Assembly: GCF_025200925.1 (NCBI RefSeq)
Contig: NZ_CP104174.1
Span: 2,170,001 to 2,234,000, forward strand
DNA length: 64,000 nucleotides
Direction: 5' to 3'
DNA from: Bradyrhizobium sp. CB1015
Lineage (GTDB): Bacteria > Pseudomonadota > Alphaproteobacteria > Rhizobiales > Xanthobacteraceae
Shown here: piece by piece, positions 46,649-55,562 of the stretch
How positions within the stretch are numbered: the first letter of the stretch is position 1
Layout: every line of letters starts with the position of its first letter
The notes under the pieces: generated by a model
Database searches by the model: none
Told to the model about the DNA's origin: nothing
The model's input: only the letters and a program-made list of their open reading frames with translations
Made by a program: the position numbers and the translations under genes

Positions 46649-47881
46649 ATGAAAGCCTGGGTGAAGTCGGTGCAGAGTGGTGCGGGCAGGTCGCTGGGTT
46701 TGGCGATGGCGTTCGCGGCGGTGGCGGGGACGTCGGCGATGGCGCAGAGCGGGCCGGTCAGGCTCGGGGTGCTGACCGACATGTCGTCGCTCTACGCCGA
46801 CAATGGCGGGCAGGGCTCGGTCGTCGCCGCGCAGATGGCAGTGGACGATTTCAAGGGCAAGGTGCTCGGGCGCAACATCGAGATCGTCGCGGGCGACCAC
46901 CAGAACAAAGCCGACATCGGCTCGGTGATTACCCGGCGCTGGCTGGAGAACGAGAACGTCGAGGCGATCCTCGACGTACCGAACTCCGCGGTCGCGCTGG
47001 CCGTACAGGGCATCACGCGGGACAAGAAGAAGCTCTTCCTCGCGACCGGCGCGGCGACCTCGCGGCTGACCGGCGACGAATGTTCGCCGACCGGCATCCA
47101 TTGGACCTACGACACCTACGCGCTGGCGCAGGGGACGACCAAGGCGATCGCGCGTCTTGGCGCCAAGACCTGGTTCCTCTTGGCGGCCGATTATTCACTT
47201 GGGCTGCAACTCGAGGCCGACAGCCGCAAAGTGATCGATGCCACCGGCGGCAAAGTGGTCGGCGCCGTCAAGCACCCGATCAACACGCCCGATTTCTCGT
47301 CCTTCCTGCTGCAGGCGCAGGCCTCCAAGGCGGAGGTGATCGCGCTTGCTGATGCCGGCGGCGATTTCATCAACGCGGTCAAGCAGGCAGGCGAGTTCGG
47401 CGTGACGCGCGGGCAAAAGCTCGCCGGCCTGATCGTCTTCATCGCCGACATTCACAGTCTCGGGCTGCCGAGCGCGCAGAGTCTGATGCTCAGTTCCGCC
47501 TTCTACTGGGATCTCAACGATGAGACGCGCGCCTGGTCGAAGCGCTTCATCGAGAAGACCAAGAAGGTGCCGACCATGATCCATGCCGGCACCTACGGCG
47601 CGGTGATGCACTATCTCAAGGCGGTCGAAGCCGCAGGCACGCTCGATGGGCCGACCGTTGCCGCAAAGATGCGTGAGCTGCCGGTGAACGATTTCATGAC
47701 GCGCGACGGCAAGATCCGTCAGGATGGCCGCCTGGTGCGCGACATGTATCTGTTTCGCGTCAAGTCGCCGGCCGAGTCCAAATACCAGTTCGATTACTAC
47801 CAGCTGCTTGCGACGATTCCCGGAGACGAAGCCTTCAAGCCGATGGAGGATGGCGGATGTCCGTTCTTGAAGAAGTCATGA
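46649..47881 (+). CDS. ABC transporter substrate-binding protein (branched-chain amino acid/aromatic type)
   Basis: A 410-residue periplasmic binding protein of the LivK/UrtA type. Signal peptide to about residue 33 (GTSAMAQSG), then VRLGVLTDMSSLYADNGGQG, VDDFKGKVLGRNIEIVAGDH and WFLLAADYSLGLQLEADSRK. Its end contains GGCPFLKKS. Permease and ATPase genes are not adjacent, so it must use components encoded elsewhere. It is first in an operon with a nitroreductase, and its likely ligand is the aromatic substrate. GGGAGG stands before the ATG. Confidence 0.87.
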   Translation: MKAWVKSVQSGAGRSLGLAMAFAAVAGTSAMAQSGPVRLGVLTDMSSLYADNGGQGSVVAAQMAVDDFKGKVLGRNIEIVAGDHQNKADIGSVITRRWLENENVEAILDVPNSAVALAVQGITRDKKKLFLATGAATSRLTGDECSPTGIHWTYDTYALAQGTTKAIARLGAKTWFLLAADYSLGLQLEADSRKVIDATGGKVVGAVKHPINTPDFSSFLLQAQASKAEVIALADAGGDFINAVKQAGEFGVTRGQKLAGLIVFIADIHSLGLPSAQSLMLSSAFYWDLNDETRAWSKRFIEKTKKVPTMIHAGTYGAVMHYLKAVEAAGTLDGPTVAAKMRELPVNDFMTRDGKIRQDGRLVRDMYLFRVKSPAESKYQFDYYQLLATIPGDEAFKPMEDGGCPFLKKS

Positions 47882-48585
47882 GCGACCCCAGCGCCGTGAG
47901 TGAAGTAGCACGTAACCCGATCGACGAGGTGATGGCCAGCCGGCTTTCCTGCCGCGAGTTCTCCGGCACTCTCGTCTCGCGTGCGACCGTCGAGCAGATC
48001 CTGCGCGTGGCGCGGTTCGCGCCGAGCGGCGCGAACATCCAGCCCTGGCACGTCTACGTGCTCGCGGGCGCCGCGAGGACCGAGGTGTCGGCGGCTATTC
48101 TGCGGGCGTATGAGAGCGAGCCGAACGAGCACGTCTCCGAATATCAGTACTACGCCAGCGAATTCCCCGAACCGTATCTCGGCCGCCGCCAGGAGTTCGG
48201 ACGGCTGTACTACAGCTCGCTCGGCATCGCGCAGAGCGATGCCGAGGCGAGGAGCAGGCAGACCGCGAAGAATTTCACGTTCTTCGGCGCGCCGGTCGGA
48301 TTGATCGTCACCATCGATCGCCGCCTCGCAATGGGAAGCTGGCTCGATCTCGGCATGTTCATCCAGAACGTGATGCTGGCCGCGGTCGGACGCGGGCTGC
48401 AATCCTGTCCGCAGGAGACCTTCGCCAGATACCACCGGATATTGCGTCCGCTGCTGTCGATCCCTACGGAGCAGATGGTGGCCTGCGGGATTTCGCTGGG
48501 TCATCCGACGCAGCAGGCGAAAGCGCGGCTGATGCCGCGCGCGGATGTGGAGGCGTTCGCCTCCTTCAAGGGCTTCGAGGAATAG
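47857..48585 (+). CDS. Nitroreductase, likely 4-nitrobenzoate reductase (PnbA-like)
   Basis: A 242-residue FMN-dependent nitroreductase. Flavin-binding landmarks are ASRLSCREFSGTLVSRATVE, LRVARFAPSGANIQPWHVYV and the C-terminal LGHPTQQAKARL. The start at 47857 has GGAGG seven bases upstream and overlaps the preceding gene by 25 bp; an ATG at 47878 (ATGA overlap) is the alternative. With the following lyase it would reduce 4-nitrobenzoate to 4-hydroxylaminobenzoate. A frameshifted paralogue lies at 60081. Confidence 0.82.
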   Translation: MSVLEEVMSDPSAVSEVARNPIDEVMASRLSCREFSGTLVSRATVEQILRVARFAPSGANIQPWHVYVLAGAARTEVSAAILRAYESEPNEHVSEYQYYASEFPEPYLGRRQEFGRLYYSSLGIAQSDAEARSRQTAKNFTFFGAPVGLIVTIDRRLAMGSWLDLGMFIQNVMLAAVGRGLQSCPQETFARYHRILRPLLSIPTEQMVACGISLGHPTQQAKARLMPRADVEAFASFKGFEE

Positions 48586-48600
48586 AACAGGAGAAAAGTC

Positions 48601-49140
48601 ATGGGAAGCCGTGAACAGCTGATCGAACGCAGTATTCCGTTTCTGCGCGAGGTCAAGGACATGACGCCGAGTGCGGCGATGGAGCGATGGCTCAACGAGA
48701 CTTATGGAGAGGATAGTGCGCTCTACCAGGATCTCGCTCGTCTCATCAAAATGGGGGTCGAGGAGGGGTGGGCGGCGAACCAGGAGGTGGACGGCCCGAA
48801 CTATCGGCGCAGCCGCATCCTCGAGCCGGTCCCCGAAACGTTCCAATTCAGCATCACCGCGGTCTACATGAACAGCACCGATCCGCGCCGCTTCAAGGAC
48901 GAGGACGATCATGACGTGCTGCGCGGGCAATATCACGGCCACCCCTATGGCGAACTCAACCTTGTCGTTCCCCTCGACAAGGGCGCCCAGCTCAAGGGAT
49001 TGCAGGGCTGGCAGGGGCCAGGCTGGACGGCGCCGGATCCCGGCAGCCGGCATTATCCCGAAGTCAGGGGTGGTGCGGTGATCGCCCTGTTCTATCTGCC
49101 GGCCGGGCGCATCTCCTACGATTTCAAGGCGCCGGCCTGA
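48601..49140 (+). CDS. DUF4863 protein, likely 4-hydroxylaminobenzoate lyase (PnbB-like)
   Basis: A 179-residue protein. The conserved parts are ALYQDLARLIKMGVEEGWAA, GPNYRRSRILEPVPETFQFS and the cupin-like core GQYHGHPYGELNLVVPLDKG, ending VIALFYLPAGRISYDF. As I recall it, this is the family of hydroxylaminobenzoate lyase, which turns 4-hydroxylaminobenzoate into protocatechuate and ammonia. The histidines of YHGHPYGE may bind metal. It is 15 bp after the nitroreductase. The end overlaps a truncated cydA on the other strand. Confidence 0.75.
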   Translation: MGSREQLIERSIPFLREVKDMTPSAAMERWLNETYGEDSALYQDLARLIKMGVEEGWAANQEVDGPNYRRSRILEPVPETFQFSITAVYMNSTDPRRFKDEDDHDVLRGQYHGHPYGELNLVVPLDKGAQLKGLQGWQGPGWTAPDPGSRHYPEVRGGAVIALFYLPAGRISYDFKAPA

Positions 49141-50081
49141 TGCCGGGCGCCGGGTTTCAGGCCAGGGATTTGACCGTGCAGGCCGGAGGTAAGTCTCAAG
49201 CTGCCGAGGTAACGTATCGGGACCGCTGCGCGGGTTGTCTCCGCCTTAATGTCCGGCAGGCCAAAGACGATTAGCGGGACACTTTCGCCGGGCGCGTTCT
49301 CCCAATGCCCCTCCACTGCGGCGATCTTCGCGGGCTGGTACTCGAGGGCGTTGAGACCGCGCTGGTCGCCAACTGCGATCTGGACGGGCGCCACGACCAG
49401 CACCATCCACATCGCCATCGACATCATAGTTCGCACGGCCCGCGTCGCGCACCCGCGCAGCAGGTGCCAGGCCCCAGCGGCACCGAGGAATAGAGCCGTC
49501 GCCAGATAGGCCGCAATGGTCATATGCACAAGTCTGTAGGGGAAGGATGGGTTGAAGATGACCTTCGGCCAGTCGACAGGCACGATGCGGCCGTCGATGA
49601 TCTCGAAGCCCTGCGGCGTTTGCATCCAGCTATTCGACGCGAGAATCCAGGTTGCCGAGATGAGCGTTCCGGTGGCGACCATGACGGTCGCAAAAAAATG
49701 GAGACCAGGCCCGACCTTGTTCCAGCCGAACAACATGACCCCCAAGAACCCCGCCTCAAGGAAGAAGGCGGTCAGCACCTCATAGGTCAGCAGCGGCCCC
49801 GTAATGCTGCCAGCGAAGGCCGAGAAGTAGCTCCAGTTCGTGCCGAATTGATAGGCCATAACGAGACCGGAGACGACGCCCATCGCGAAGTTGACCGCGA
49901 AGATCTTGGACCAAAACTCATAGAGATCGCGATAAACTTCATCCATCTTCCAGAGCCACAGGCCTTCCAGGACCGCCAAGTAGCTGGCGAGGCCAATGGT
50001 GATTGCAGGGAAGATGATGTGGAACGACACCGTAAACCCGAACTGGATGCGGGCGAGTTCAAGCGCGGTTAGTCCGAACAT
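49116..50081 (-). pseudogene. cydA: Cytochrome bd quinol oxidase subunit I, C-terminally truncated
   Basis: A 321-residue product where CydA usually has 450-530. The N-terminal part is intact: QFGFTVSFHIIFPAITIGLA (haem b595 ligand His), YRLVHMTIAAYLATALF (His ligand) and the Q-loop start VGDQRGLNALEYQPAKIAAV. It breaks off after GLHGQIPGLKPGAR, so the Met ligand of haem b558 and the GRQPW end are missing. cydB is absent. The break lies exactly where the pnb-like operon ends on the other strand, so a rearrangement joined the two blocks. Probably non-functional. Confidence 0.8.
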
Positions 50082-50120
50082 GCCGCTTCCTCCAGCAGAT
50101 CAGCCGGCACATGGCGTCGG

Positions 50121-50887
50121 TTATCGTCCGGTGGTCCAGCGCGACTTCCGCATCAGATTGCTGAAGTCTCTCCGTCGGAAACCAGGGTCCTTGTAGGCCA
50201 TTACATCGGCCAAACCGGTGCCTTGGGTAGTCTCAGGACGGTGCTTGAGGCTGTCGTAAAGGGTCTGCAGGAAGCCTTCTGCGAATTGTGGCGGGCGCGG
50301 GTAGGCCGCCTCGATAGCGCTCCGCTGCTCCGCAGTGAAGTCGTCAAAGCCGGCGCCGACAAGGTCCATGTTGGCTGCTTCGGCAAGCAGTGCTGCGGTC
50401 GGCTCCATGTGTGGTGAAATTCCATTTGTCGTATGTAGGGCGATCGCAAGCCAGACCCTCTGGCCATCAGCTTCCGAAATGCCGTGACTCCGCAAAAACT
50501 CACGTGCGGCGTTCGCGCCATCGACTTCGTAGCGCAGGTGACTTTCTCCATAACCCGCCGTCAGGCCATAATCATGGAACATGGCCGCTACGTAAAGAAG
50601 TTCCGGGTCAAAGGTCAAACCCTTGCGCTTTCCCGCCAAGGCAGCCCAATAGTAAACGCGCATAGAGTGCTGAAATAGCAAGTCGGTTTCGGTATCGCGA
50701 ATGACTTGAGCTGCGTCGCGCGCCAATTTGCTGTCGGGAATTCTTACCCCCAAAATGTCGTCGACGGCGTTCGGAACCGCTTGAGCGACGTTAGGCGTGA
50801 CCGTTTCGGCGTGAACGTTTGGTGCCAAGGAGGATCCGGCGAGACCAACGTGAGGGCGAACCAGGTGAGAGTGGTACGAACATTCAT
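50121..50887 (-). pseudogene. HD-domain protein with frameshift in its signal peptide
   Basis: The ATG at 50887 (GGGG upstream) begins a signal peptide TTLTWFALTLV, but one base is lost or gained near 50845 and the frame must change to reach GLAGSSLAPNVHAETVTPNV. From there ~230 residues follow intact: HD landmarks LLFQHSMRVYYW, LYVAAMFHDYGLTAGY, YEVDGANAAREFL and LAIALHTTNGISPHM. It would be the exported member of the HD family also found at 55563 and 59408. An ATG at 50930 in the correct frame has no signal peptide and is a less likely start. Confidence 0.65.
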
Positions 50888-50994
50888 GGCGTTCCCCTTC
50901 TGTAGCCGGAGATGCCGCGTATTGGGCCATAACGGTTTACCTGTTCGAGTCGAAAAGACGCGCCTCAGATCGCTAACAACACGCCCTCTTGCCT

Positions 50995-51432
50995 TCATTC
51001 CGTAATCTTCACGAATCCTTGCTGAACGAGCTGCGTCGTCCTCGCCATGGCATCCGTGTTGACTTTGATGCCGGGGAGCAGATCGGCATTGCCCCAGTTG
51101 TGCGCCTTCGCGGTCGCTCCGCACAGCTCGATACGCACACTGCGCCTCATCAGGTCTGCCACAAGCTCCTTGTAGGGATTGCCGGTCGCGATGTTTCGAT
51201 CGGCGTTGTAGGCGACGTCGTGCAGCGTGACGTGGCCGGCGTTTGTATGAAAGACGGCGATAACCTCCGATTCGGCGTTCGAGTCGGCGATGTCGTTGGT
51301 GATGAGCTGTAGGTGGAAAATGGAAGCCGGCAGATCGCCTTCGAACGTTAGCGCGCCGATGCTGTACACTGTCCTCACGTCCTTGAGCGTCACCGCAATA
51401 TCGATGTGAAGCGGCTTCTCGGAGGCAGACAT
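50995..51432 (-). CDS. DsrE/DsrF-like family protein
   Basis: A 145-residue protein starting at ATG 51432 with AAGGAG seven bases upstream. The segments VIAVFHTNAGHVTLHDVAYN and LVADLMRRSVRIELCGATAK with Cys near residue 113 resemble DsrE-like proteins, whose conserved Cys can carry sulfur. A cytoplasmic position is likely as no signal peptide is seen. It follows a secreted MBL-fold hydrolase by 47 bp on the same strand; together they suggest sulfur handling, but this is inference. Confidence 0.72.
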   Translation of the reverse strand: MSASEKPLHIDIAVTLKDVRTVYSIGALTFEGDLPASIFHLQLITNDIADSNAESEVIAVFHTNAGHVTLHDVAYNADRNIATGNPYKELVADLMRRSVRIELCGATAKAHNWGNADLLPGIKVNTDAMARTTQLVQQGFVKITE

Positions 51433-51479
51433 ATCAGTGCTCCTTTCACTAGAAGAACGGGTGATGATCCGGGAGGACG

Positions 51480-52448
51480 TCAGACGCCCTCGTAAACCAG
51501 TCGTGTGAAAAACGCCGGCGTGATAAGGAATTGGCCCCACTTTGCATCGAACGCCGCGGTCGGCTTGGCGGCAATCGTGTCATCGAGCGAGCGGCCCTGC
51601 TGCTTGAGCTTGCCGATATTGTCTCGGATTGCGACAAGCATGTCGCGATAGGCCGAAAGCTCAGCTTTGTTGCTGACCGGGTTGCCGTGCCCCGGGATGA
51701 CGATCGTCTTGTCGGTTACGGCAACAACATTCGCCTCGGCCGCCTTGATCATTCCGTCGATGTTTCCGCCGGTTGAATAGTCGATGAACGGATAGATGCC
51801 GTTCCAGTAGGTGTCGCCGCAATGAAGAATGTCCGCTTCGGGGATCGTCACCGATAGGTCGCTATCGGTGTGCGCAGGACCGTAATATTTGAGGAGAAGC
51901 GTAGACCGGTTGAGCTTCAGAGCTTTCTCGGACGAGACGATTTCGGTCGGAACGGCCGATAGCGGAGAAGACGGGAAGTTGAAATCCCAGTCCTCAACTC
52001 TCTGGGCGACCAGCAGATGCTTGTGGGTGTTCTCATGGGCGATGATGGCTGCCCCTTCCGCATTCAGCCATTGATTGCCGTCCGTGTGATCGAAGTGCCA
52101 GTGTGTGTTGATGAGGTGCGAAACTGGGTCGCGGCTCAACCGACTAGCAGCCTCTAGGATGCGCGGACGGGATGCGGTGATGCCGGCATCAATGAACACC
52201 TTCCCGTCGGCGCCTGTCATAACAGCGATATTGCCGCCAGATCCCTCGAGGATGCTGACATTGTCGCGCAGCTTATGGACCTTGATGGCTGCTTGGGCGG
52301 CGTCGTCACGGATGAGGTCCACGATCTTGCGCGCTTCTGCGAAAGCCTGTCGCGGCGAGAGCCAGCCGGTTGCCGCGACTGTGGTCGCCGCCATGCAGCA
52401 CAGGCAGAACCCGCGTCGCGACATGATATGCTGGTTGTGGGTCGCCAT
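51480..52448 (-). CDS. Exported MBL-fold metallo-hydrolase
   Basis: A 322-residue protein with a twin-arginine signal (MSRRGFCLCCMAATTVAATG). The zinc-binding motif is LINTHWHFDHTDGNQWLNAE near residue 115, further ligands lie in YYGPAHTDSDLSVTIPEADI (His, then Asp) and VIPGHGNPV. It acts in the periplasm; the substrate is unknown, possibly a thiol ester or sulfur compound. AGGAG stands nine bases before the ATG at 52448. Confidence 0.85.
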   Translation of the reverse strand: MATHNQHIMSRRGFCLCCMAATTVAATGWLSPRQAFAEARKIVDLIRDDAAQAAIKVHKLRDNVSILEGSGGNIAVMTGADGKVFIDAGITASRPRILEAASRLSRDPVSHLINTHWHFDHTDGNQWLNAEGAAIIAHENTHKHLLVAQRVEDWDFNFPSSPLSAVPTEIVSSEKALKLNRSTLLLKYYGPAHTDSDLSVTIPEADILHCGDTYWNGIYPFIDYSTGGNIDGMIKAAEANVVAVTDKTIVIPGHGNPVSNKAELSAYRDMLVAIRDNIGKLKQQGRSLDDTIAAKPTAAFDAKWGQFLITPAFFTRLVYEGV

Positions 52449-52554
52449 GGGTCTCTCCTATATGTCCGCAAAGGTCCGGGCCCCACGCGTGCTGTTTGCC
52501 ATGTGAACGATCGTCATGTCCTGCCGTCGGTCGCGGCCGACGGCTCGCGATCCG

Positions 52555-53379
52555 CTAACCCTTTATGAATGCCAAGAGGTCCGCGTTGATGGTTTCGGCT
52601 TCCGTGGTAGGCATGCCGTGCGGAAAACCCTTGTAGGTCTTCAGCGTGCCGTTCTTGAGCAACTTGGCCGACAGCGGCGCGGAATCGGCGTAAGGCACGA
52701 TCTGATCGTCGTCGCCATGCATCACCAGCACCGGCACGTTGATCTTCGTCAGATCCTCGGTGAAGTCGGTCTGCGAGAACGCGACGATGCCGTCATAATG
52801 CGCTTTCGCGCCGCCCATCATGCCCTGGCGCCACCAGTTCTGGATCACCGCTTCCGATGGTTTTGCGCCGGGACGGTTGTAGCCGTAGAAGGGACCGGCG
52901 GCGATGTCGCGGTAGAACGCCGAGCGGCCGGCGGCGAGCGCGGCCTGAAAACCGTCGAACACGCTCTTCGGCAAGCCGCCGGGATTGGCCTCCGTCTTCA
53001 CCATCAGCGGCGGCACCGCGGATAGGATCGCTGCCTTGGCCACGCGGCTCTCGCCATGGCGGGCGATGTAGTGCACGACTTCGCCGCCGCCGGTGGAATG
53101 GCCGACATGGATGGCGTTCTTGAGGTCGAGATGCGCGGTCAACGCCGCGAGATCGTCGGCGTAATGATCCATGTCGTGGCCGTCGGCGACCTGTGCCGAG
53201 CGGCCATGGCCGCGGCGGTCATGGGCGATGACGCGATAGCCGCGGGTGACGAAGAACATCATCTGTGCGTCCCAGTCGTCCGACGACAGCGGCCAGCCAT
53301 GGCTGAACACGATCGGCTGGCCCGAGCCCCAATCCTTGTAGAAGATCTCTGTACCGTCTTTGGTGGTGATCGTGGGCAT
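52555..53379 (-). CDS. Alpha/beta hydrolase (non-haem chloroperoxidase/arylesterase type)
   Basis: A 274-residue serine hydrolase. The start [35 protein letters not shown] and the nucleophile elbow [19 protein letters not shown] (Ser near 97) are characteristic of cofactor-free haloperoxidases. The Asp lies in [13 protein letters not shown] and the His in [11 protein letters not shown]. It can act as esterase or perhydrolase. AGGAGG precedes the ATG. Confidence 0.88.
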   Translation of the reverse strand: MPTITTKDGTEIFYKDWGSGQPIVFSHGWPLSSDDWDAQMMFFVTRGYRVIAHDRRGHGRSAQVADGHDMDHYADDLAALTAHLDLKNAIHVGHSTGGGEVVHYIARHGESRVAKAAILSAVPPLMVKTEANPGGLPKSVFDGFQAALAAGRSAFYRDIAAGPFYGYNRPGAKPSEAVIQNWWRQGMMGGAKAHYDGIVAFSQTDFTEDLTKINVPVLVMHGDDDQIVPYADSAPLSAKLLKNGTLKTYKGFPHGMPTTEAETINADLLAFIKG

Positions 53380-54104
53380 CGCGAACCTCCTGCGTCGCAG
53401 AACTGCGTGGACCGAGCCAGAACAGAATTAACGGGTCGGCAGACGCTTCGGTGCAGTGTAGTATTCGCGCAAAGCTCGCGCAGTTGCTAGTCAACTGTTG
53501 TTAGAGATCGTTAGAGAGCGGCGGCCCTTCGATAGGACAGTACCGTTTCTCTAATTCTAACTTCTTAAGGAGCTTCTCGATAAAGTTCCTTAGGGCGTTC
53601 GCTCTACTCCTCTATGATCCGGCGCGCTTCCACGGCAGGCCATTCGTCGGGGGAGCTTCCGTTCGCTGCGTAAGCTGTCGGCTCAACGCCCCGGGGGGCG
53701 ATACTGCTTCAGCCGCGCGGTCAGCATAACAACGGCACGCTCGTGATTTACAAACGATAACAATGACACTGTTGTCCATCGGGTGCGGAATGTAACCCGT
53801 TCAAGTGACAGCTTTCGAACTGATGGTACGAAAGCTCGCACAGAGCCAACCAGCTTGAACGTTCAGAGGACAGATCCTGTAGTGGCTTTCGCTCATCGAG
53901 CTTGTCGCTGATTGCACACTCTTTTGCATTTTCAATCCGTCATGTCCGCTGTCGTAAAGAACCGTGTCAATCGACTTTCCTCAGTTTGGCTGGCGCGGCT
54001 TCCGTAGGTCATGATGGAGATGATCGGTCCCAAGCATCAAGTTCACGCTATGGGCTTTCGCAGCGCAGACCGCTAACGACATGGATGGTCCCTGATCCGA
54101 TCCG
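53380..54104. other. Long AT-richer region without a gene
   Basis: No protein-like frame on either strand. The base composition (many ATT/TTC runs, e.g. 53540-53610) is lower in GC than the rest of the window, and short repeats of TTAGAGA occur at 53500-53520. It probably holds the promoter of the hydrolase at 53379 and decayed DNA. Confidence 0.45.
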
Positions 54105-54262
54105 CCGCATGCTTCCATGCCGCACACATGATGCTGGAAGAAGGGACCGGCGGCTGAAGCCCGCAGCTTTGGATGGCGCCTTCGGGACCGGATGAGGATA
54201 GGCCCCCTTGGCGTTACCTTTGTCCAACATCGCGGGCAGCTTAGCGGGTGGAACCGGAATAG
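54105..54262 (+). pseudogene. Remnant of a GlxA/AraC-family regulator C-terminus
   Basis: The DNA from ATGATGCTGGAAG at about 54130 through GGAATAGATCG at 54262 aligns with the 3' end of the regulator gene at 58254-59228 (its 59075-59236), with many substitutions and small indels. It corresponds to the last AraC helix (ACCGG... GGATGAG ... CTTGGCGT ... GTCCAA) but has no open frame. It is evidence for a second, decayed copy of the regulator in front of the quinone oxidoreductase gene. Confidence 0.65.
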
Positions 54263-54313
54263 ATCGAGAATCGTCTGGCGACGCTTCTATTGCCGTGAAG
54301 GCTCCGACGGTCC

Positions 54314-54369
54314 TTGTCAGGAAACGACGTGCGGCTGTCCTGATCCGCCGGTTCGTGTTCGTTGTCCGG
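54314..54369 (+). promoter_or_regulatory. 56-bp block shared with the leader at 59287 (copy 1)
   Basis: The first 34 bases (TTGTCAGGAAACGACGTG...GATCCG) match 33 of 34 bases of the copy at 59287-59320, and after ten diverged bases TTCGTTGTCCGG is identical. It is 127 bp upstream of the oxidoreductase start. It may be an operator for the GlxA-type regulator or just a duplicated leader. Confidence 0.6.
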
Positions 54370-54496
54370 GGCACGACTGGTTGCGATATACGGATAAGCG
54401 AGGCGTCGCCTTCGGATTGGCCGGCGAAGGCAACTTCGGCACAACCCGACCAACGGTCGTCGGCAATGATGACGAGCTGAGCGCAAGGAGAATGTG

Positions 54497-55486
54497 ATGA
54501 CCCCCAGCAGCATCGTTTCTCAGGTTGGTGAAGAGCGAACTCATTCAACAATGATGGCCTGGCGCGTGCACGAGTTTGGGCCGCCACAGGTCATGAAGTT
54601 CGAGCCCGTGCCACGACCCAAGCCCGGTCCTGGCGAGGTCCTGGTCAAAGTTGAAGCCGCTGGGGTCGGGCCATGGGATGGCTGGATCAGAGCCGGGAAG
54701 AGCGCCTTGCCGCAACCGCTCCCCCTCACTCTGGGCTCGGATCTGTCCGGTGAAATCGTCGCGATGGGCCCCGGAGTCTCCGAACGACGTGTGGGAGATC
54801 AGGTTTATGGTGTTACGAATCCGCAGTTTGTCGGCGCCTACGCCGAGTACGCTCTCGCTTCCGCGGGCATGGTCTCGAGCAAGCCAAGCTCGCTGACCCA
54901 CGTTGAAGCCGCCTCCGTTCCTGTCGTTGCCGTCACCGCATGGCAGGCGCTGTTTGATCACGCCCAACTCAAAGCAGGTCAAACGGTGATTATTCACGGG
55001 GCGGCCGGCAACGTTGGATCCTATGCGGTTCAACTGGCCCGTCACGCGGGGGTTCAAACCGTCGCAACCGTATCGACGGGCGATATTTCCGGCGTGCGCG
55101 ACCTCGGCGCAAACACCGTGATTGATTACCGAACCCAGCGCTTTGAGAAGGAAGTAAAGGACGCGGACGCTGTGATTGATCTAGTCGGCGGCGAAACCCA
55201 AGACCGCTCATTCCATGTCCTTCGTCGCGGCGGCAAGCTGATATCGGCAGTGTCCCGCCCGGATCAGGATCTTGCAAAGCGCTACGGTGTTGAAGCCGCC
55301 TTCTTTCTGGTCAACGTCACGAGCCAATATCTGGCGGAGATCGCTCGCTTGATCGATGATGGAAAGCTGCGAACAAACGTGGGGGCAGTCTTACCCTTCG
55401 CGGATGCGAGCGAGGCTCATTTGATGCTGGAACGCGTGCGGCCTCAGCCCAAAGGAAAGATCGTGCTCGACGTCGGAGCGAGTTGA
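54497..55486 (+). CDS. NADP-dependent quinone oxidoreductase (zinc-independent MDR family)
   Basis: A 329-residue QOR-like enzyme. The N-terminal GroES-like domain reads WRVHEFGPPQVMKFEPVPRP and PLTLGSDLSGEIVAMGPGVS. The Rossmann domain has TVIIHGAAGNVGSYAVQLAR. The zinc-ligand residues of alcohol dehydrogenases are absent, as expected. It probably reduces quinones or enones with NADPH. AAGGAG lies six bases before the ATG at 54497; a GTG just before it is an alternative. Confidence 0.85.
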   Translation: MTPSSIVSQVGEERTHSTMMAWRVHEFGPPQVMKFEPVPRPKPGPGEVLVKVEAAGVGPWDGWIRAGKSALPQPLPLTLGSDLSGEIVAMGPGVSERRVGDQVYGVTNPQFVGAYAEYALASAGMVSSKPSSLTHVEAASVPVVAVTAWQALFDHAQLKAGQTVIIHGAAGNVGSYAVQLARHAGVQTVATVSTGDISGVRDLGANTVIDYRTQRFEKEVKDADAVIDLVGGETQDRSFHVLRRGGKLISAVSRPDQDLAKRYGVEAAFFLVNVTSQYLAEIARLIDDGKLRTNVGAVLPFADASEAHLMLERVRPQPKGKIVLDVGAS

Positions 55487-55562
55487 TCAACTGAATTTTG
55501 GTAGTTGCGCTCGCGCGCAACGCGCAGCCGAGCTCCACAGTAACTCTTGAAAGGACGCAACG

